From: Acidimicrobiaceae bacterium
GTDB lineage: Bacteria; Actinomycetota; Acidimicrobiia; Acidimicrobiales; RAAP-2
Length of the DNA stretch: 64,000 nucleotides
NCBI GenBank assembly: GCA_003170315.1
Contig: PNAH01000010.1
Span: 163,543 to 227,542, forward strand
Reading direction: 5' to 3'
This document shows, in pieces, positions 45,154 through 54,232 of the stretch (positions are counted from its first letter, which is position 1; every line of letters starts with the position of its first letter). Made by a program: the position numbers and the translations under genes. The notes below the pieces were generated by a model that saw only the letters and a program-made list of their open reading frames with translations, did no database searches and had not been told where the DNA came from.

Positions 45154-46308
45154 CTACTCCGGTTCGCTCTCGCGCCACCACTCTCGCACGATGACCTGAA
45201 TCGTGGCCGCCATCGGCACGGCGAGCAGGACCGCCACGAATCCGCCGGCTAAGCCGGCGACCCACGCGCCGAGGTCGGCACCGATCAAGACCGCGACGAA
45301 CACCATGAGCGGATTGATCCTCACGGTGCGGCTCATGACGATCGGATTCAAGATGTGATTCTCAATTTGGGTGTAGAGCAGGAAGACGACCAACGTGACG
45401 ATCCCTGCGGCGAGGGAATGCGCGAAGGCGAACAGCACCGTCGGAACGCCGGCCAAGGCGCCGCCGATCGTCGGCAGAAAATCCACCAGCGCCACCCAGA
45501 GCGCCCACAAGAAGGCGTACGGTACCCCGACGATCAACAGGGTGACGAAGACCACGACGCCCGCGGCGATGGACGTCATCATGTCACCTAAGACGTAACC
45601 CGATACCGCACGCGAGACGATTCGTCCGATGTGGCGAAAGCGCTTGGCCCGCTCGGGCGCGACCAACTTCGTCAGCGACCGACGGATCTTCGGCGCTTCG
45701 ATCAACAACAGGACGACGAACGTGAAGACCGCTACGAGCGACAGTACTGACGCCAGCGCGCCCTTGCCCAGGGCCAGGGCCGGCTTGCCCAAACCGGTCG
45801 CCAGCGACGTGAGGTGGCTGGAGTTGCGTCGCACCCACGATTCGACGTGGTACTTGCGAAAAAGATGCCCGATCCAACCCTGACCGTGCTGGGCTCGGCT
45901 GACGTAGCCCGGCAGCGCGCTCGCGAAATGGGTGATGCCGTTGATGAGCGGGTAGCCGAAGAGGACCGCGAGACCCAGGAAAATCAGTAGCGCGACGAAC
46001 GTCACGATCGCCACCGCCGCACCACGACGCTTCACGCGCCAGTGCTGCAGGGCCACCACGACCGGATTGAGGATGAGGGCGATGAAGCCACCGACCAGGC
46101 CCAGCAACAACAGGATCCGCAAGTGATAGATCAGCTGGCCGGAAAGGTAGACGCCCGCCACGATGAAGACTGAGAAGAGAATCGTCAGAACCGGTACGGA
46201 TTGGCCATCAGCGATGCGCACAAATCGACGACGACGGGACTCGGGGATCTCTTCTTCCTCCACCTCCTCGACGGGCGGCTGGCCGCGAGGTGTTGGTCTT
46301 ACGGGCAC
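45154..46308 (-). CDS. AI-2E-family transporter-like membrane protein (PerM group)
   Basis: A charged N-terminus precedes about eight helices. Family signs include LILNPVVVALQHWRVKRR, VALVDFLPTIGGALAGVPTVL and YTQIENHILNPIVMSRTVRIN with MVFVAVLIGADLGAW. Proteins of this type export or import varied small solutes; AI-2 is the known case in few members only. It is convergent with the SDR gene, so unrelated in expression. Confidence 0.85.
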   Translation of the reverse strand: MPVRPTPRGQPPVEEVEEEEIPESRRRRFVRIADGQSVPVLTILFSVFIVAGVYLSGQLIYHLRILLLLGLVGGFIALILNPVVVALQHWRVKRRGAAVAIVTFVALLIFLGLAVLFGYPLINGITHFASALPGYVSRAQHGQGWIGHLFRKYHVESWVRRNSSHLTSLATGLGKPALALGKGALASVLSLVAVFTFVVLLLIEAPKIRRSLTKLVAPERAKRFRHIGRIVSRAVSGYVLGDMMTSIAAGVVVFVTLLIVGVPYAFLWALWVALVDFLPTIGGALAGVPTVLFAFAHSLAAGIVTLVVFLLYTQIENHILNPIVMSRTVRINPLMVFVAVLIGADLGAWVAGLAGGFVAVLLAVPMAATIQVIVREWWRESEPE

Positions 46309-46492
46309 TGGTTCAGCCCACCGGCGTGGCGCTCGCCCACGACGCCGTGGCGCCCGGCACCGGCGACCCTCGCACGTACGAACATCCCGTCATGCTAACT
46401 CTCGCTGCCGTTGAATTCGATCACATCGATAACGTGCGACGAACCTCACCGCGCGTACGTTGTCGTGGCACAATGGATTCGATGGAGGGCGA

Positions 46493-46975
46493 ATGAACGA
46501 CGACGCGTTTCAATACAAGATCTACATCGACACCACGACCCGGCGACTGTGGCGAGCACTGACGGATCCCGCGAAGACCAAGAAATGGTGGAACGTCGCG
46601 TTCATCACCGATTGGAAGGTCGATTCAACGATGGACTGGAAGATGGGTCATCTCACGATTCGCGACTCCGAGCAAGTCGTCCTCGAATCGTCGTCGCCGA
46701 CGCGATTGGCCTACACCTGGCACACGTTCTCGCCCGGATGGGCCAGCGCGAGCGGCTACGAGGAAGAGGATCGACTGAAATTCGCCAATGAACCGCGATC
46801 CAAAGTGGCCTTCGATATCGAAAAGTCGAACGGCGTGGTGTGCCTCACCGTTCGCCATGACGGATTCGAATCGGGCAGCGTGGTGCACGATGCCATTCGC
46901 GAAGGGTGGCCGCCACTGCTCTCGAGTCTGAAGACCTTCCTCGAGACCGGCGAGCCACTCGAATTCTCGATGTAG
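46493..46975 (+). CDS. SRPBCC/AHSA1-like START-domain protein
   Basis: From the ATG at 46493, with GGAGGG six bases upstream, the protein has 160 residues, starting MNDDAFQYKIYIDTTTRRLW and continuing WRALTDPAKTKKWWNVAF, the typical AHSA1 beginning. The remainder alternates strands and helices as in SRPBCC domains, which bind hydrophobic ligands or serve as chaperone partners. Its specific role is not known. The longer frame starting at 46460 lacks a ribosome site. Confidence 0.82.
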   Translation: MNDDAFQYKIYIDTTTRRLWRALTDPAKTKKWWNVAFITDWKVDSTMDWKMGHLTIRDSEQVVLESSSPTRLAYTWHTFSPGWASASGYEEEDRLKFANEPRSKVAFDIEKSNGVVCLTVRHDGFESGSVVHDAIREGWPPLLSSLKTFLETGEPLEFSM

Positions 46976-47050
46976 ACGACTGCCGGTCGGCAACGAACGA
47001 CGATCCCCACAACGTCACGACCGTGACGACGCGTTTTTCGCCAACGCGTT

Positions 47051-47497
47051 CTAGGTAACGATGACTTCGAGACTCCAGAGCAACGCCAGGTCCGGACAGG
47101 CCACACCGGACTTGCAGTAGACGGTACCGGTCGTTCGAATCGTGGCGCGTCCGGTGGCGGCGGCGTGGAGAGTGGCGGCAAAGACACCGACTGAGTTGCG
47201 TGAAATGTCCTTCACGACGACTGCTCGCGAAGTGCTTACCGGATAACCCCACCGAAAACCGGACCGAAGTTTGATCCGAACGTTGGTCCCGCGCCGAACC
47301 CGGATCTCACACGGCGATTGCTTCGACACAAAATGGACCGAGGAGTTCGCTACGACCCCACAAACCGGTGGCGCGCTCGGGTTCGTCGTCGTCGTGGAGG
47401 ACGTGGCACCCACCGTCGAGACCGACGTCGCGAGGGATGAAAGCGTCAACGTCGCGACGATCAGGGGGCGACGAACCAAGTCGAACGTTCCCTTCAT
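47051..47497 (-). CDS. Small secreted protein
   Basis: The 148-residue protein begins MKGTFDLVRRPLIVATLTLS, a signal peptide with likely cleavage near residue 31, then a Thr/Pro-rich stretch TSSTTTTNPSAPPVCGVVAN and a beta-rich domain with four cysteines. A GGAG ribosome site precedes the ATG at 47495-47497. I recognise no family; the frame continues open upstream but only because it is the shadow of the exporter gene. Confidence 0.72.
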   Translation of the reverse strand: MKGTFDLVRRPLIVATLTLSSLATSVSTVGATSSTTTTNPSAPPVCGVVANSSVHFVSKQSPCEIRVRRGTNVRIKLRSGFRWGYPVSTSRAVVVKDISRNSVGVFAATLHAAATGRATIRTTGTVYCKSGVACPDLALLWSLEVIVT

Positions 47498-47610
47498 GGC
47501 TCCAGTCTCCCATCTCCATAGTCGAGAGTCACGTCGTGTCGCCGAGTGAGTCCAATGGCGGCACCGGGACCTCGCTTCAACGCGACTGAGTTGTGACGTC
47601 CGATTGGGAA

Positions 47611-49035
47611 TTACTGAGTCATCGTCACTCGGCGACTGAGAAGCGCCGCCGACGTCAGCCCGGCTAACGCGAAAAACGCAATCACCAGCTCCGTACCGTG
47701 ACGGAACGCAACCACCGGGTCCGCGACGTTCAGTCCCGTGAGGATGGCGATGAGCCCCGCGACGCCGAGGACGGTGCCGATCTGGCGCGCCATGTTCAGC
47801 ACGCCGCTGCCGGCGCCGAAACGGGCCGGGGGAATCGACGCGGTGCCGGCACCGAGCAGCGACGGTATCGTGAGGCCGACGCCCGCTCCTCCCAGGAGCT
47901 GGGCCGGCAATAAGTGGGTGGCGTAGGCCGCGTGGACCTGAATCTGGGTGAGCCACAAGGACTGCGCCGCGACGTTGACGAAACAACCCACGACCGCGAC
48001 CCGACCCGCTCCCCCGAGCTTCGCCGCGAGCCGCGGCGCCACGACGCGCGCGAAGGGCAAGACCATCAACGGTCCCGGGGCAATGGCTAGACCGGCGTCG
48101 ATCGCGGAGAAATGCCAGACCCCGGTCAAGAATTCGACCATGTTCAACAAGAAGGCTCCGAACCCGGCGTAGTAGGCGACCGACGCCAAGATGGCGCCGT
48201 TGAAGGACCTCGATTCGAGCAGCTTGAGATCGACGACCGGCGCGTCGTGACGGGCCGAACGCACTACCACACCGACGGAGCACGCCAGAGCGAGGACTAA
48301 CAATCCGATGAAGTCCTTCGAGGTCCAACCCCACGACGGCGCCTTCACCAAGGCGAGCGCCAACGATCCGGCGGCGAACGCCACCAGCACCGCACCGAGC
48401 ATGTCCGGTCGCGAAGTGGCTGACTCGTCACGACTCTCCGGCAGCACCCTTAAGGCCAGGACCACCGTGACGACGCCGACGGGGATATTGATCCAGAAGA
48501 CCCACCGCCACGACACTTCGACGAGGAAGCCGCCAATCACCGGGCCGAGGGCCGCTCCGAGCGCTCCGATGGCCGACCAGGTACCGATCGCCTGCGCGCG
48601 AGCGTGCCCCGGCACGGCCGCCAACAACAGCGACAGCGACGCGGGAACCATCATGCCCGCACCGATGGCCTGGACGAGACGCGCCGCAATCAGTAGCGAC
48701 ACGTCCGGGGCCACGCCCGACAGGATCGATCCCAAGGTGAAGACGACGAGACCGGCCACGAACATGCGTCGGCGCCCGAGGCGATCGGCCCAACGCCCGG
48801 CCGGCACGAGGACGGCCGCGAAGAGAATCGAGTAACCGTTCAATACCCAACTCAGCGAGTCCAGCGACGAGCCGTGGAAGTCGCGACTGATGTACGGGAA
48901 GGCCAGGTTGACGATAAAGAGGTCAAGACTCGACATGAAGACCGCCAGCGACAACACACCGACGATCAAAGCCACTCGCTTTTTCGAATAGCCCTGGCCC
49001 GGCGAGTTCGCGCCGGACACCGTCTCCACGCTCAT
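47611..49035 (-). CDS. MFS multidrug-type exporter (DHA2/EmrB-QacA group, about 14 helices)
   Basis: The 474-residue protein has the family's first helix VALIVGVLSLAVFMSSLDLF, motif A GRWADRLGRRRMFVAGLVVF, motif C-like AIGALGAALGPVIGGFL and about 14 helices, the size of DHA2 exporters. AGGAGG nine bases upstream supports its start. An HxlR-type regulator is encoded divergently 93 bases away, which is typical for an exporter controlled by the small-molecule signal it transports. Substrate is unknown. Confidence 0.9.
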   Translation of the reverse strand: MSVETVSGANSPGQGYSKKRVALIVGVLSLAVFMSSLDLFIVNLAFPYISRDFHGSSLDSLSWVLNGYSILFAAVLVPAGRWADRLGRRRMFVAGLVVFTLGSILSGVAPDVSLLIAARLVQAIGAGMMVPASLSLLLAAVPGHARAQAIGTWSAIGALGAALGPVIGGFLVEVSWRWVFWINIPVGVVTVVLALRVLPESRDESATSRPDMLGAVLVAFAAGSLALALVKAPSWGWTSKDFIGLLVLALACSVGVVVRSARHDAPVVDLKLLESRSFNGAILASVAYYAGFGAFLLNMVEFLTGVWHFSAIDAGLAIAPGPLMVLPFARVVAPRLAAKLGGAGRVAVVGCFVNVAAQSLWLTQIQVHAAYATHLLPAQLLGGAGVGLTIPSLLGAGTASIPPARFGAGSGVLNMARQIGTVLGVAGLIAILTGLNVADPVVAFRHGTELVIAFFALAGLTSAALLSRRVTMTQ

Positions 49036-49127
49036 CTCGACCTCCTAGTGAGTTTGATTTCTGGATGTAACCTACACGAAGATTGGCCACTACGTCCAGT
49101 TATCGGACTTACTGCTATTATGGGGCT

Positions 49128-49586
49128 ATGACCTCTATTTCCACCGAACCACGTACCTGCTCCGTGGCCCGCACCCTCGAGATTGTCGGCGAGAAGTGGG
49201 CCCTTTTGGCGGTGCGCGAGGTCTTCCTCGGTAACCGTCGCTTCGACGAGATGGTGCGAAAGACCGGTGCCCCGCGCGACACGATGACCGCGCGGCTCAA
49301 GACACTGGTCGCCGAGGGCGTGTTAGAGCGCCGACCGGTATCAGAGCACCCGCCGCGCTTCGAATACCGCTTGACCGAGGCCGGTCTCGATCTCTACCCC
49401 GTCATCGTCTCATTGATGCAGTGGGGCGACCGTCACCTCACCAACGGCGAGGCACCGCCCATGGTGCTGACGCACCGCTGTGGTCACCCTCTCGGCGCGG
49501 TCACGACGTGCTCGTCATGCGGCGAGCCGATTCACGCCCGCGACGTTCGCCCAACGCCTCATCGCGACAGCCTCGAAGGTAACTGA
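49128..49586 (+). CDS. HxlR-family transcriptional regulator with C-terminal zinc-ribbon-like cysteines
   Basis: The ATG at 49128 starts MTSISTEPRTCSVARTLEIV, then GEKWALLAVREVFLGNRRFD, which is the classic HxlR winged-helix beginning with a Cys near the N-terminus. The recognition and wing parts follow (DTMTARLKTLVAEGVLERR). A short tail holds CGHPLGAVTTCSSCGEPI with a CxxC pair, suggesting a metal site. HxlR proteins sense oxidants or electrophiles through cysteine. It probably controls the divergent MFS exporter and itself. The 88-base gap between the two starts contains a TGTA-ACC-TACA palindrome, too short to be sure. Confidence 0.85.
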   Translation: MTSISTEPRTCSVARTLEIVGEKWALLAVREVFLGNRRFDEMVRKTGAPRDTMTARLKTLVAEGVLERRPVSEHPPRFEYRLTEAGLDLYPVIVSLMQWGDRHLTNGEAPPMVLTHRCGHPLGAVTTCSSCGEPIHARDVRPTPHRDSLEGN

Positions 49587-49625
49587 ACTATTCGTCGGTC
49601 GAACGTCGCCGTGTTCGATGAGCCG

Positions 49626-50054
49626 TCAGTCGGCTAACCCGAAGGATTCGGTCTTGGCTTTGCCGCCCACGGAGTAGCGAAAGGTCGCTTCGGAAAACAG
49701 TGCGCCGTACTTCTTGGTCGCCACGACCTTCGAGAGTCTTACGGTGGCGCGGTAATTAATGAACTTGCCCGACACGCAGTTCGGCGTGCAGTCGTTCTGT
49801 TGCAAAATCCCGTGGCCCGAAGCCGACGAGGCGCTCCAGACCGACCACGACACACCGGTCCAACTGGCGTTGGCGTCGGCACACGAGAGCAAGTACGTGG
49901 ACGGCTTGGTGGCCAGCTTCAGGCTGCAGGTCAGTACGCGAGTTGGCGCCGCCCCGGCACCAGCCGGATTCGCCACGCCACCAAAGGCCAAGATTGGGGT
50001 GATCAGAAGCGCGGCGCCCAGTACCGCAGTGGCTCGAGAGATTTTCAAGTTCAT
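49626..50054 (-). CDS. Small secreted protein, unknown family
   Basis: From the ATG at 50052-50054 (GAAGGAAG immediately upstream) the product has 142 residues. A signal peptide of about 35 residues (KISRATAVLGAALLITPILAFGG) precedes a mature part with four or five cysteines, SLKLATKPSTYLLSCADANA and QNDCTPNCVSGKF. It is 32 bases past the HxlR gene in the opposite direction (convergent). No family is recognised. Confidence 0.72.
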   Translation of the reverse strand: MNLKISRATAVLGAALLITPILAFGGVANPAGAGAAPTRVLTCSLKLATKPSTYLLSCADANASWTGVSWSVWSASSASGHGILQQNDCTPNCVSGKFINYRATVRLSKVVATKKYGALFSEATFRYSVGGKAKTESFGLAD

Positions 50055-50377
50055 TCTTCCTTCATTCCTGTTTGAGCCTCCGCCCTGCAACTGTATGTCC
50101 GGCCTCGCGTGAGATTTTCCACGAAATCGACTCGCCTCAAGGAACCGACGGCGATGACGTCGAGGCCTCATCGAAACTGATTCGTCGTCCACGTGTCGGC
50201 GAGCGCGTGGAAAGTCCGACCGCTCAGGACTACGAATCCCACGATTGGCGAGAAGAAGGTTCAAATCTCGATGTTCTCGGTTTCACAAGGCCGGTGCTAG
50301 CGTTCCGCGGAGAGCCCACGTCAGGCGGTCTCGGGCGTCTCGCACGGCGATTCGGGTTCACCAAAAGAGGAGAGAAC

Positions 50378-51280
50378 GTGCGAAAGATAGTCCTGATACT
50401 GGGAGCGGTGGTGGCGTCACTGGGTCTGTCGGCGTGCAGTAGCGGCACCAAGGCGACTATCGATCAATCCGTCGCGTCACTCGGTGCCCAGGCCGACCTG
50501 CAGGTCCACTTCACCGCCAGTGTCTCGGGCAGCGGCGTGGCCGAAGCACAACGAGTACTCAACGTGGTGTCGATGGACACGCGCTACGTGAACCCTTCGG
50601 GTGGTCCCCTCTCGCAAGCCAACGGCACAGACAACGCTGAGATCCTGCTCAACGTCGGCGCTAAGTCGTTGTTGGATGTGCGGGTGATCAATGGGAACGC
50701 GTACCTGAACGCCGACCTGACGGCGATCAATTCGATTCCGGGAATCCCACTCACCGCGAAGGACCAGACCGAACTGGCGGCGGCCCAACTGTTCCTCGGC
50801 GACAAGTGGTTCGAAGTGCCGGCCACCTTGGTGAACACCGTACTTCCGACGTCGGCGGCGGCCACGGCCCAGGCGGCGAAGGACCAGGCGATTGTGCGTA
50901 CGATCTTGGACGCGCTGACGAATCTGATCGACCAGGGAGACGCCACGTCGCTGGCCTCGGGTGGCTACAGCGAAACCGGGACGTTGGAATCGGTGCTGAA
51001 GGCTCTCGAGCCGACGATCGCGAGCGTCGATCCGTCCGTCTCTACGGCCGGTCCCGTTCCCGGGAACTACACCTTGACCCTGACGAACTCCGGCTCGGTC
51101 GCAACCGGAGGTTCGATTTCGATCACGGCGCCCCAGGGCCACGGCACGCCGGGTAACGCCACCGTGAGCTTGAGCGCCACCGTCACGCACGACAACGATC
51201 CAATCGCCGTGCCCTCGGATGTCACCGCCATAACGCCGGCCCTGATTCAACAACTCGAGGGTTCCGCGTCGTCGCTGTAA
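50378..51280 (+). CDS. Secreted lipoprotein with a lipobox
   Basis: The GTG at 50378-50380 follows AAAAGAGGAGAGAAC, a strong ribosome site; upstream parts of the frame look like non-coding sequence. The protein starts MRKIVLILGAVVASLGLSAC with lipobox LSAC at about residues 17-20, so it is expected to be lipid-anchored. The mature part (about 280 residues) has repeating Ala/Thr/Asn-rich strands and little charge; I cannot name a family. It could be a LppX/LprG-like lipid-binding protein, but no motif confirms this. Confidence 0.75.
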   Translation: MRKIVLILGAVVASLGLSACSSGTKATIDQSVASLGAQADLQVHFTASVSGSGVAEAQRVLNVVSMDTRYVNPSGGPLSQANGTDNAEILLNVGAKSLLDVRVINGNAYLNADLTAINSIPGIPLTAKDQTELAAAQLFLGDKWFEVPATLVNTVLPTSAAATAQAAKDQAIVRTILDALTNLIDQGDATSLASGGYSETGTLESVLKALEPTIASVDPSVSTAGPVPGNYTLTLTNSGSVATGGSISITAPQGHGTPGNATVSLSATVTHDNDPIAVPSDVTAITPALIQQLEGSASSL

Positions 51281-51308
51281 ACCGAAGAACGACCGTCGAA
51301 GCCTGACG

Positions 51309-52343
51309 TCAGCGGTTATGCCAACCCACCGGCGTCGAGGTTCGCAGTAACCGTCGTGCGATGTCGAGGTGGCCACCGAAGTCGAAGGCCACGTCATCGT
51401 CGCTGTCGAAGTTCGGCGGCGCCAGCAGGAGGATCAGTCGAGTGTCGTCGAAACAGACGGCCTGATCGTCGCGCTCGGCGCCCCGCGCTAGCGCTTCGAC
51501 ATCGGTGCCCTCGGGCAGCTCCGCGACGAAGACCTTGAATGACCGATCGTCACTGGGCGCGTCGGCGTAGAAGCTCAGACAGCCCGTGGTTTCGAGGAAG
51601 GCGCCGGACACCCGCTGGGAGAACGACATGCCCGCCAACTGGTCCTGGGCTATGGCGCCGGTGTGCAGATGCCCCGTCTCGTCGTAGGCGTCGGCGAGGC
51701 TCGCCGTGAGCTGCGCCAGATTCGTGATTGGCCCATAGGCCACGATGTCGTCGGCCTGGCGCGGCGCGCTGAACAAGGAACCGGTCGCCTGCGTGTCGCG
51801 ATGCACGATGGTCTCGATGAAGCCCGTGCCGTAGTTGGTCGTCACTTCGGCGATGAAGCACTGGCCGAGCGACTCGACGCGACTCATCGCCTCGAAGACG
51901 ACGTCGAATCGCTGGGCCGACTCCAGGGTGGAGAGTTCACCAAAGTGCTGCGCGATCGATTCGATGTCGCGACCGAGTGAACGAGCGACGAACAGACCGG
52001 CTTTCAGCCACGTGTCCCACGGCACGTCGGTACCGGACGGGATCAGAGCGAACGCCTCCATTGCGTCATCGACCAAGTTCATCGACGAACGACGTCGGGC
52101 CTGCAACGTTCGACGCTGGGCGTAGAGGCGGAGTGTCTCGATACCTTCGCTCGACAACGCGGCGCGAAATCGATCCCGTTCGGACTCCTCCGCGACGACG
52201 ACGGAAGTCACGACGCTCTTGACGGCATCGTCCAATGGATCGTCGCGAAAGCGAATGAAATCATCATCGACGTCAGGGTACGAGACTCCCGCCAGGCGTT
52301 CGAGCGCCGCGTTCCTGTTGGGATTACCGCTCACGAGGGCCAC
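51309..52343 (-). CDS. Hypothetical conserved-looking cytoplasmic protein
   Basis: A 344-residue frame with GTG start (an in-frame GTG three codons later is also possible). It is acidic, lacks signal peptide and membrane segments, and contains no motif I know. Features are an Arg-rich helix (YAQRRTLQARRRSSMN), and the strand-like segments AEVTTNYGTGFIETIVHR and LSFYADAPSDDRSFKV. Good coding appearance throughout argues for a real gene. Function unknown. Confidence 0.65.
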   Translation of the reverse strand: MALVSGNPNRNAALERLAGVSYPDVDDDFIRFRDDPLDDAVKSVVTSVVVAEESERDRFRAALSSEGIETLRLYAQRRTLQARRRSSMNLVDDAMEAFALIPSGTDVPWDTWLKAGLFVARSLGRDIESIAQHFGELSTLESAQRFDVVFEAMSRVESLGQCFIAEVTTNYGTGFIETIVHRDTQATGSLFSAPRQADDIVAYGPITNLAQLTASLADAYDETGHLHTGAIAQDQLAGMSFSQRVSGAFLETTGCLSFYADAPSDDRSFKVFVAELPEGTDVEALARGAERDDQAVCFDDTRLILLLAPPNFDSDDDVAFDFGGHLDIARRLLRTSTPVGWHNR

Positions 52344-52647
52344 GGATTGCGCGTCGAGAAGACGATCCAGGACGCACCGAACTCACGTGTTCTGGATTGG
52401 CGCACGCCCTTACTTTAGGACATCGATTCCACATAGGATTCGCCTGAATCGTGTTGCACGTAAAGCAGGATGCCCTCACGACCGCACTTCCTCGCTAACC
52501 CTCATCTAGGATGAGGTGGGCGTGAATCGAAGGATGAGACGTCGATTCAGCGTGCGGCACTGTGCCCGTCGCATGTCGAAGTAACTGAAGCACCACGGAT
52601 TTGTCTGTAGAGAGTTCGTGACAACAGCTATTGGGAGGACGTACACC
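52344..52647. other. Upstream region of the neocarzinostatin-like gene
   Basis: About 300 bases with no gene. It contains a short palindrome CCTCATC-TAG-GATGAGG at 52500-52516 and ends in a good ribosome site. It likely holds divergent promoters of the two flanking genes. Confidence 0.45.
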
Positions 52648-53442
52648 ATGAGACGGATTATGACGAGTTTGGCGATAGGAGCGCTGGTCCTGGGAGGCCT
52701 GGCCTCTCTCGGCGTGGCGAGCGCATCCGCGGCCGGACCGACGATCGTGGCAACACCGAGCACTGGTTTGGTCGGCGGTCAATCCGTCGCAGTAACCGGT
52801 ACGGGTTTCATGGACAACGAGACCGTCTACGCCCTCGAATGCATCTCCGGTGCCACGGGCCAATCGCAGTGCGACGTCAGCACGGTGAGTATTGGAACGA
52901 CCAGCGCCACGGGAACGCTCAGCACCGCGGTCACGGTGGTTACGGGAACGATCTCGGGCACCACGACCTGCGGCACCTCGTCGAGCGACCTGTCGAACTG
53001 CGAGATCATCGTGAGCACCAATCCCCCGAGTGCTGACGCGGCTTTCACCCCAATTACGTTTGCCCTGCCGAGTCCGACCACGACGACCACGAAGCCGCCG
53101 GTGAAGATTGGACCGCGCCGGTTCCACGTCTCTCCGGTCGCCGGACTGAAGAACGGCTCGAGCGTTCGAGTCTCGGGTACCGGTTTCAAGCCGCGTGACC
53201 AGGTGTACGTGGTGGAATGCCTCACCACGTCGAAGAGCCAGTCCGGCTGCGACCTCAAGACGCTGAAGCCCGTGAAGATCACCGCTTCCGGGGTCCTGCC
53301 CGCCTTCCGGTTCAAGGTGGTCGCCGGCAAGATTGGCACCGGTTCGTGCGGCACCAAGGCTTCGAATCTGAAGTCGTGCGCCATCTCGGTCGCCACCGCG
53401 ACCAAGAGTGACTCCGCACAGGTACGAATCACTTTCAAATAG
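52648..53442 (+). CDS. Secreted protein with two neocarzinostatin-like domains
   Basis: From the ATG at 52648 with GGGAGGAC upstream, the protein has 264 residues: a signal peptide (to about residue 30, ending ASASAAGP) and two similar immunoglobulin-like domains separated by a Thr/Pro linker (PSPTTTTTKPPV). Each domain has VxPxxGLxxGxxVxVxGTGF near its start (STGLVGGQSVAVTGTGFMDN and AGLKNGSSVRVSGTGFKPRD) and Cys pairs (ECISG...QCDV and ECLTT...GCDL) where neocarzinostatin-family apoproteins have them. Those proteins bind enediyne chromophores, but many homologues occur without such genes. No polyketide gene is near, so ligand and role are unknown. A terminator follows 25 bases past the stop. 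Confidence 0.75.
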   Translation: MRRIMTSLAIGALVLGGLASLGVASASAAGPTIVATPSTGLVGGQSVAVTGTGFMDNETVYALECISGATGQSQCDVSTVSIGTTSATGTLSTAVTVVTGTISGTTTCGTSSSDLSNCEIIVSTNPPSADAAFTPITFALPSPTTTTTKPPVKIGPRRFHVSPVAGLKNGSSVRVSGTGFKPRDQVYVVECLTTSKSQSGCDLKTLKPVKITASGVLPAFRFKVVAGKIGTGSCGTKASNLKSCAISVATATKSDSAQVRITFK

Positions 53443-53466
53443 GACTACTCCAACGAGCGAATGGAC

Positions 53467-53500
53467 GCACGCGGGCCGCCTTCAAGGGCGGCCCGCGTGC
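53467..53500 (+). terminator. Strong GC-rich hairpin after the neocarzinostatin-like gene
   Basis: GCACGCGGGCCGCC, loop TTCAAG, GGCGGCCCGCGTGC: a perfect 14-base stem with a 6-base loop. The plus strand continues TCATTATC. Stem and position favour a terminator, although the T-run is weak. Confidence 0.78.
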
Positions 53501-53709
53501 TCATTATCACTACTCTTCGAAAGTGTCTTCGATCAACTGGCAGCGACAACGATCCGCCGTCACCGGCGACGAATCCGCGCTTTACGGCTCCGTTCGTGCC
53601 TGGCCGGCGGCCCCTTCGCCGACTCTTCGATGACGTTGGTGCTCTCCGATGCGGCGTCCGCGGCGCGAGGAAGCGACTCGCCAAGCGCTCACCGCTGCTA
53701 CCGAGACGA

Positions 53710-54195
53710 TCAAACGCGCAAGGTAAGTGAAGTGGCGTTGGTCAAATCTTGCAATTCCACGAAGGTCGTCGCGAAGACCGCGTTCGGCGTGCCACAGGCC
53801 GACCAGATTCGCTCGTACGGCGCGAGTGAGTCGTCGATGTAGACGCGTAGTTCCTCCGGCCAATTGATCGGCGAGACTCCCCCGATCGGTTGACCGGTCG
53901 CGACTCGCACCTCCTCGGGTGTCGCTCGGCGAACGACTGCGCCGTGGGCCAGCTCGGCGAATAAGACCGTGTCCACGCGAAAGGCGCCGCTCTTGATGAT
54001 GACCACCGGTTGGTCGTCGAGCACGAACACCAGACAGCTGGCAATCGCGCCGACGTCACATTCCAATGCTCGAGCGGCGTCCGCCGCGGTCTTCGTCGAA
54101 GCGTCAAACTCCAAGAACGGTCCATCGACGCCGAGGGCGTGCAGAGCTTCAGCGACTCGGCGAGCGCTCGGATGCAGGTCTTCAATACGTGACAC
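53710..54195 (-). CDS. YbaK/ProX-type aminoacyl-tRNA deacylase
   Basis: The 161-residue protein has CDVGAIASCLVFVLDDQPVV, then GAFRVDTVLFAELAHGA and a Gly-rich TGQPIGGVSPINWPEELRV block, as in YbaK/EbsC-type enzymes that hydrolyse mischarged aminoacyl-tRNAs. GTG start. It is 37 bases upstream of nothing on its strand except the liv genes, which lie before it; it may be a separate unit. Confidence 0.85.
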   Translation of the reverse strand: MSRIEDLHPSARRVAEALHALGVDGPFLEFDASTKTAADAARALECDVGAIASCLVFVLDDQPVVIIKSGAFRVDTVLFAELAHGAVVRRATPEEVRVATGQPIGGVSPINWPEELRVYIDDSLAPYERIWSACGTPNAVFATTFVELQDLTNATSLTLRV

Positions 54196-54232
54196 GTCTC
54201 ATCGCTTCATCGGAACCGACGACGGCAAGTGA

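Noticed and set aside
47498-48334. Upstream part of a 427-codon minus-strand frame ending at 47051.
   Set aside because: It overlaps the MFS exporter gene in another frame and is Arg/Gly-rich shadow sequence; only the last 148 codons form the secreted protein.
52648-53442. Enediyne biosynthetic cluster.
   Set aside because: The neocarzinostatin-like protein has no polyketide synthase or related genes near it.
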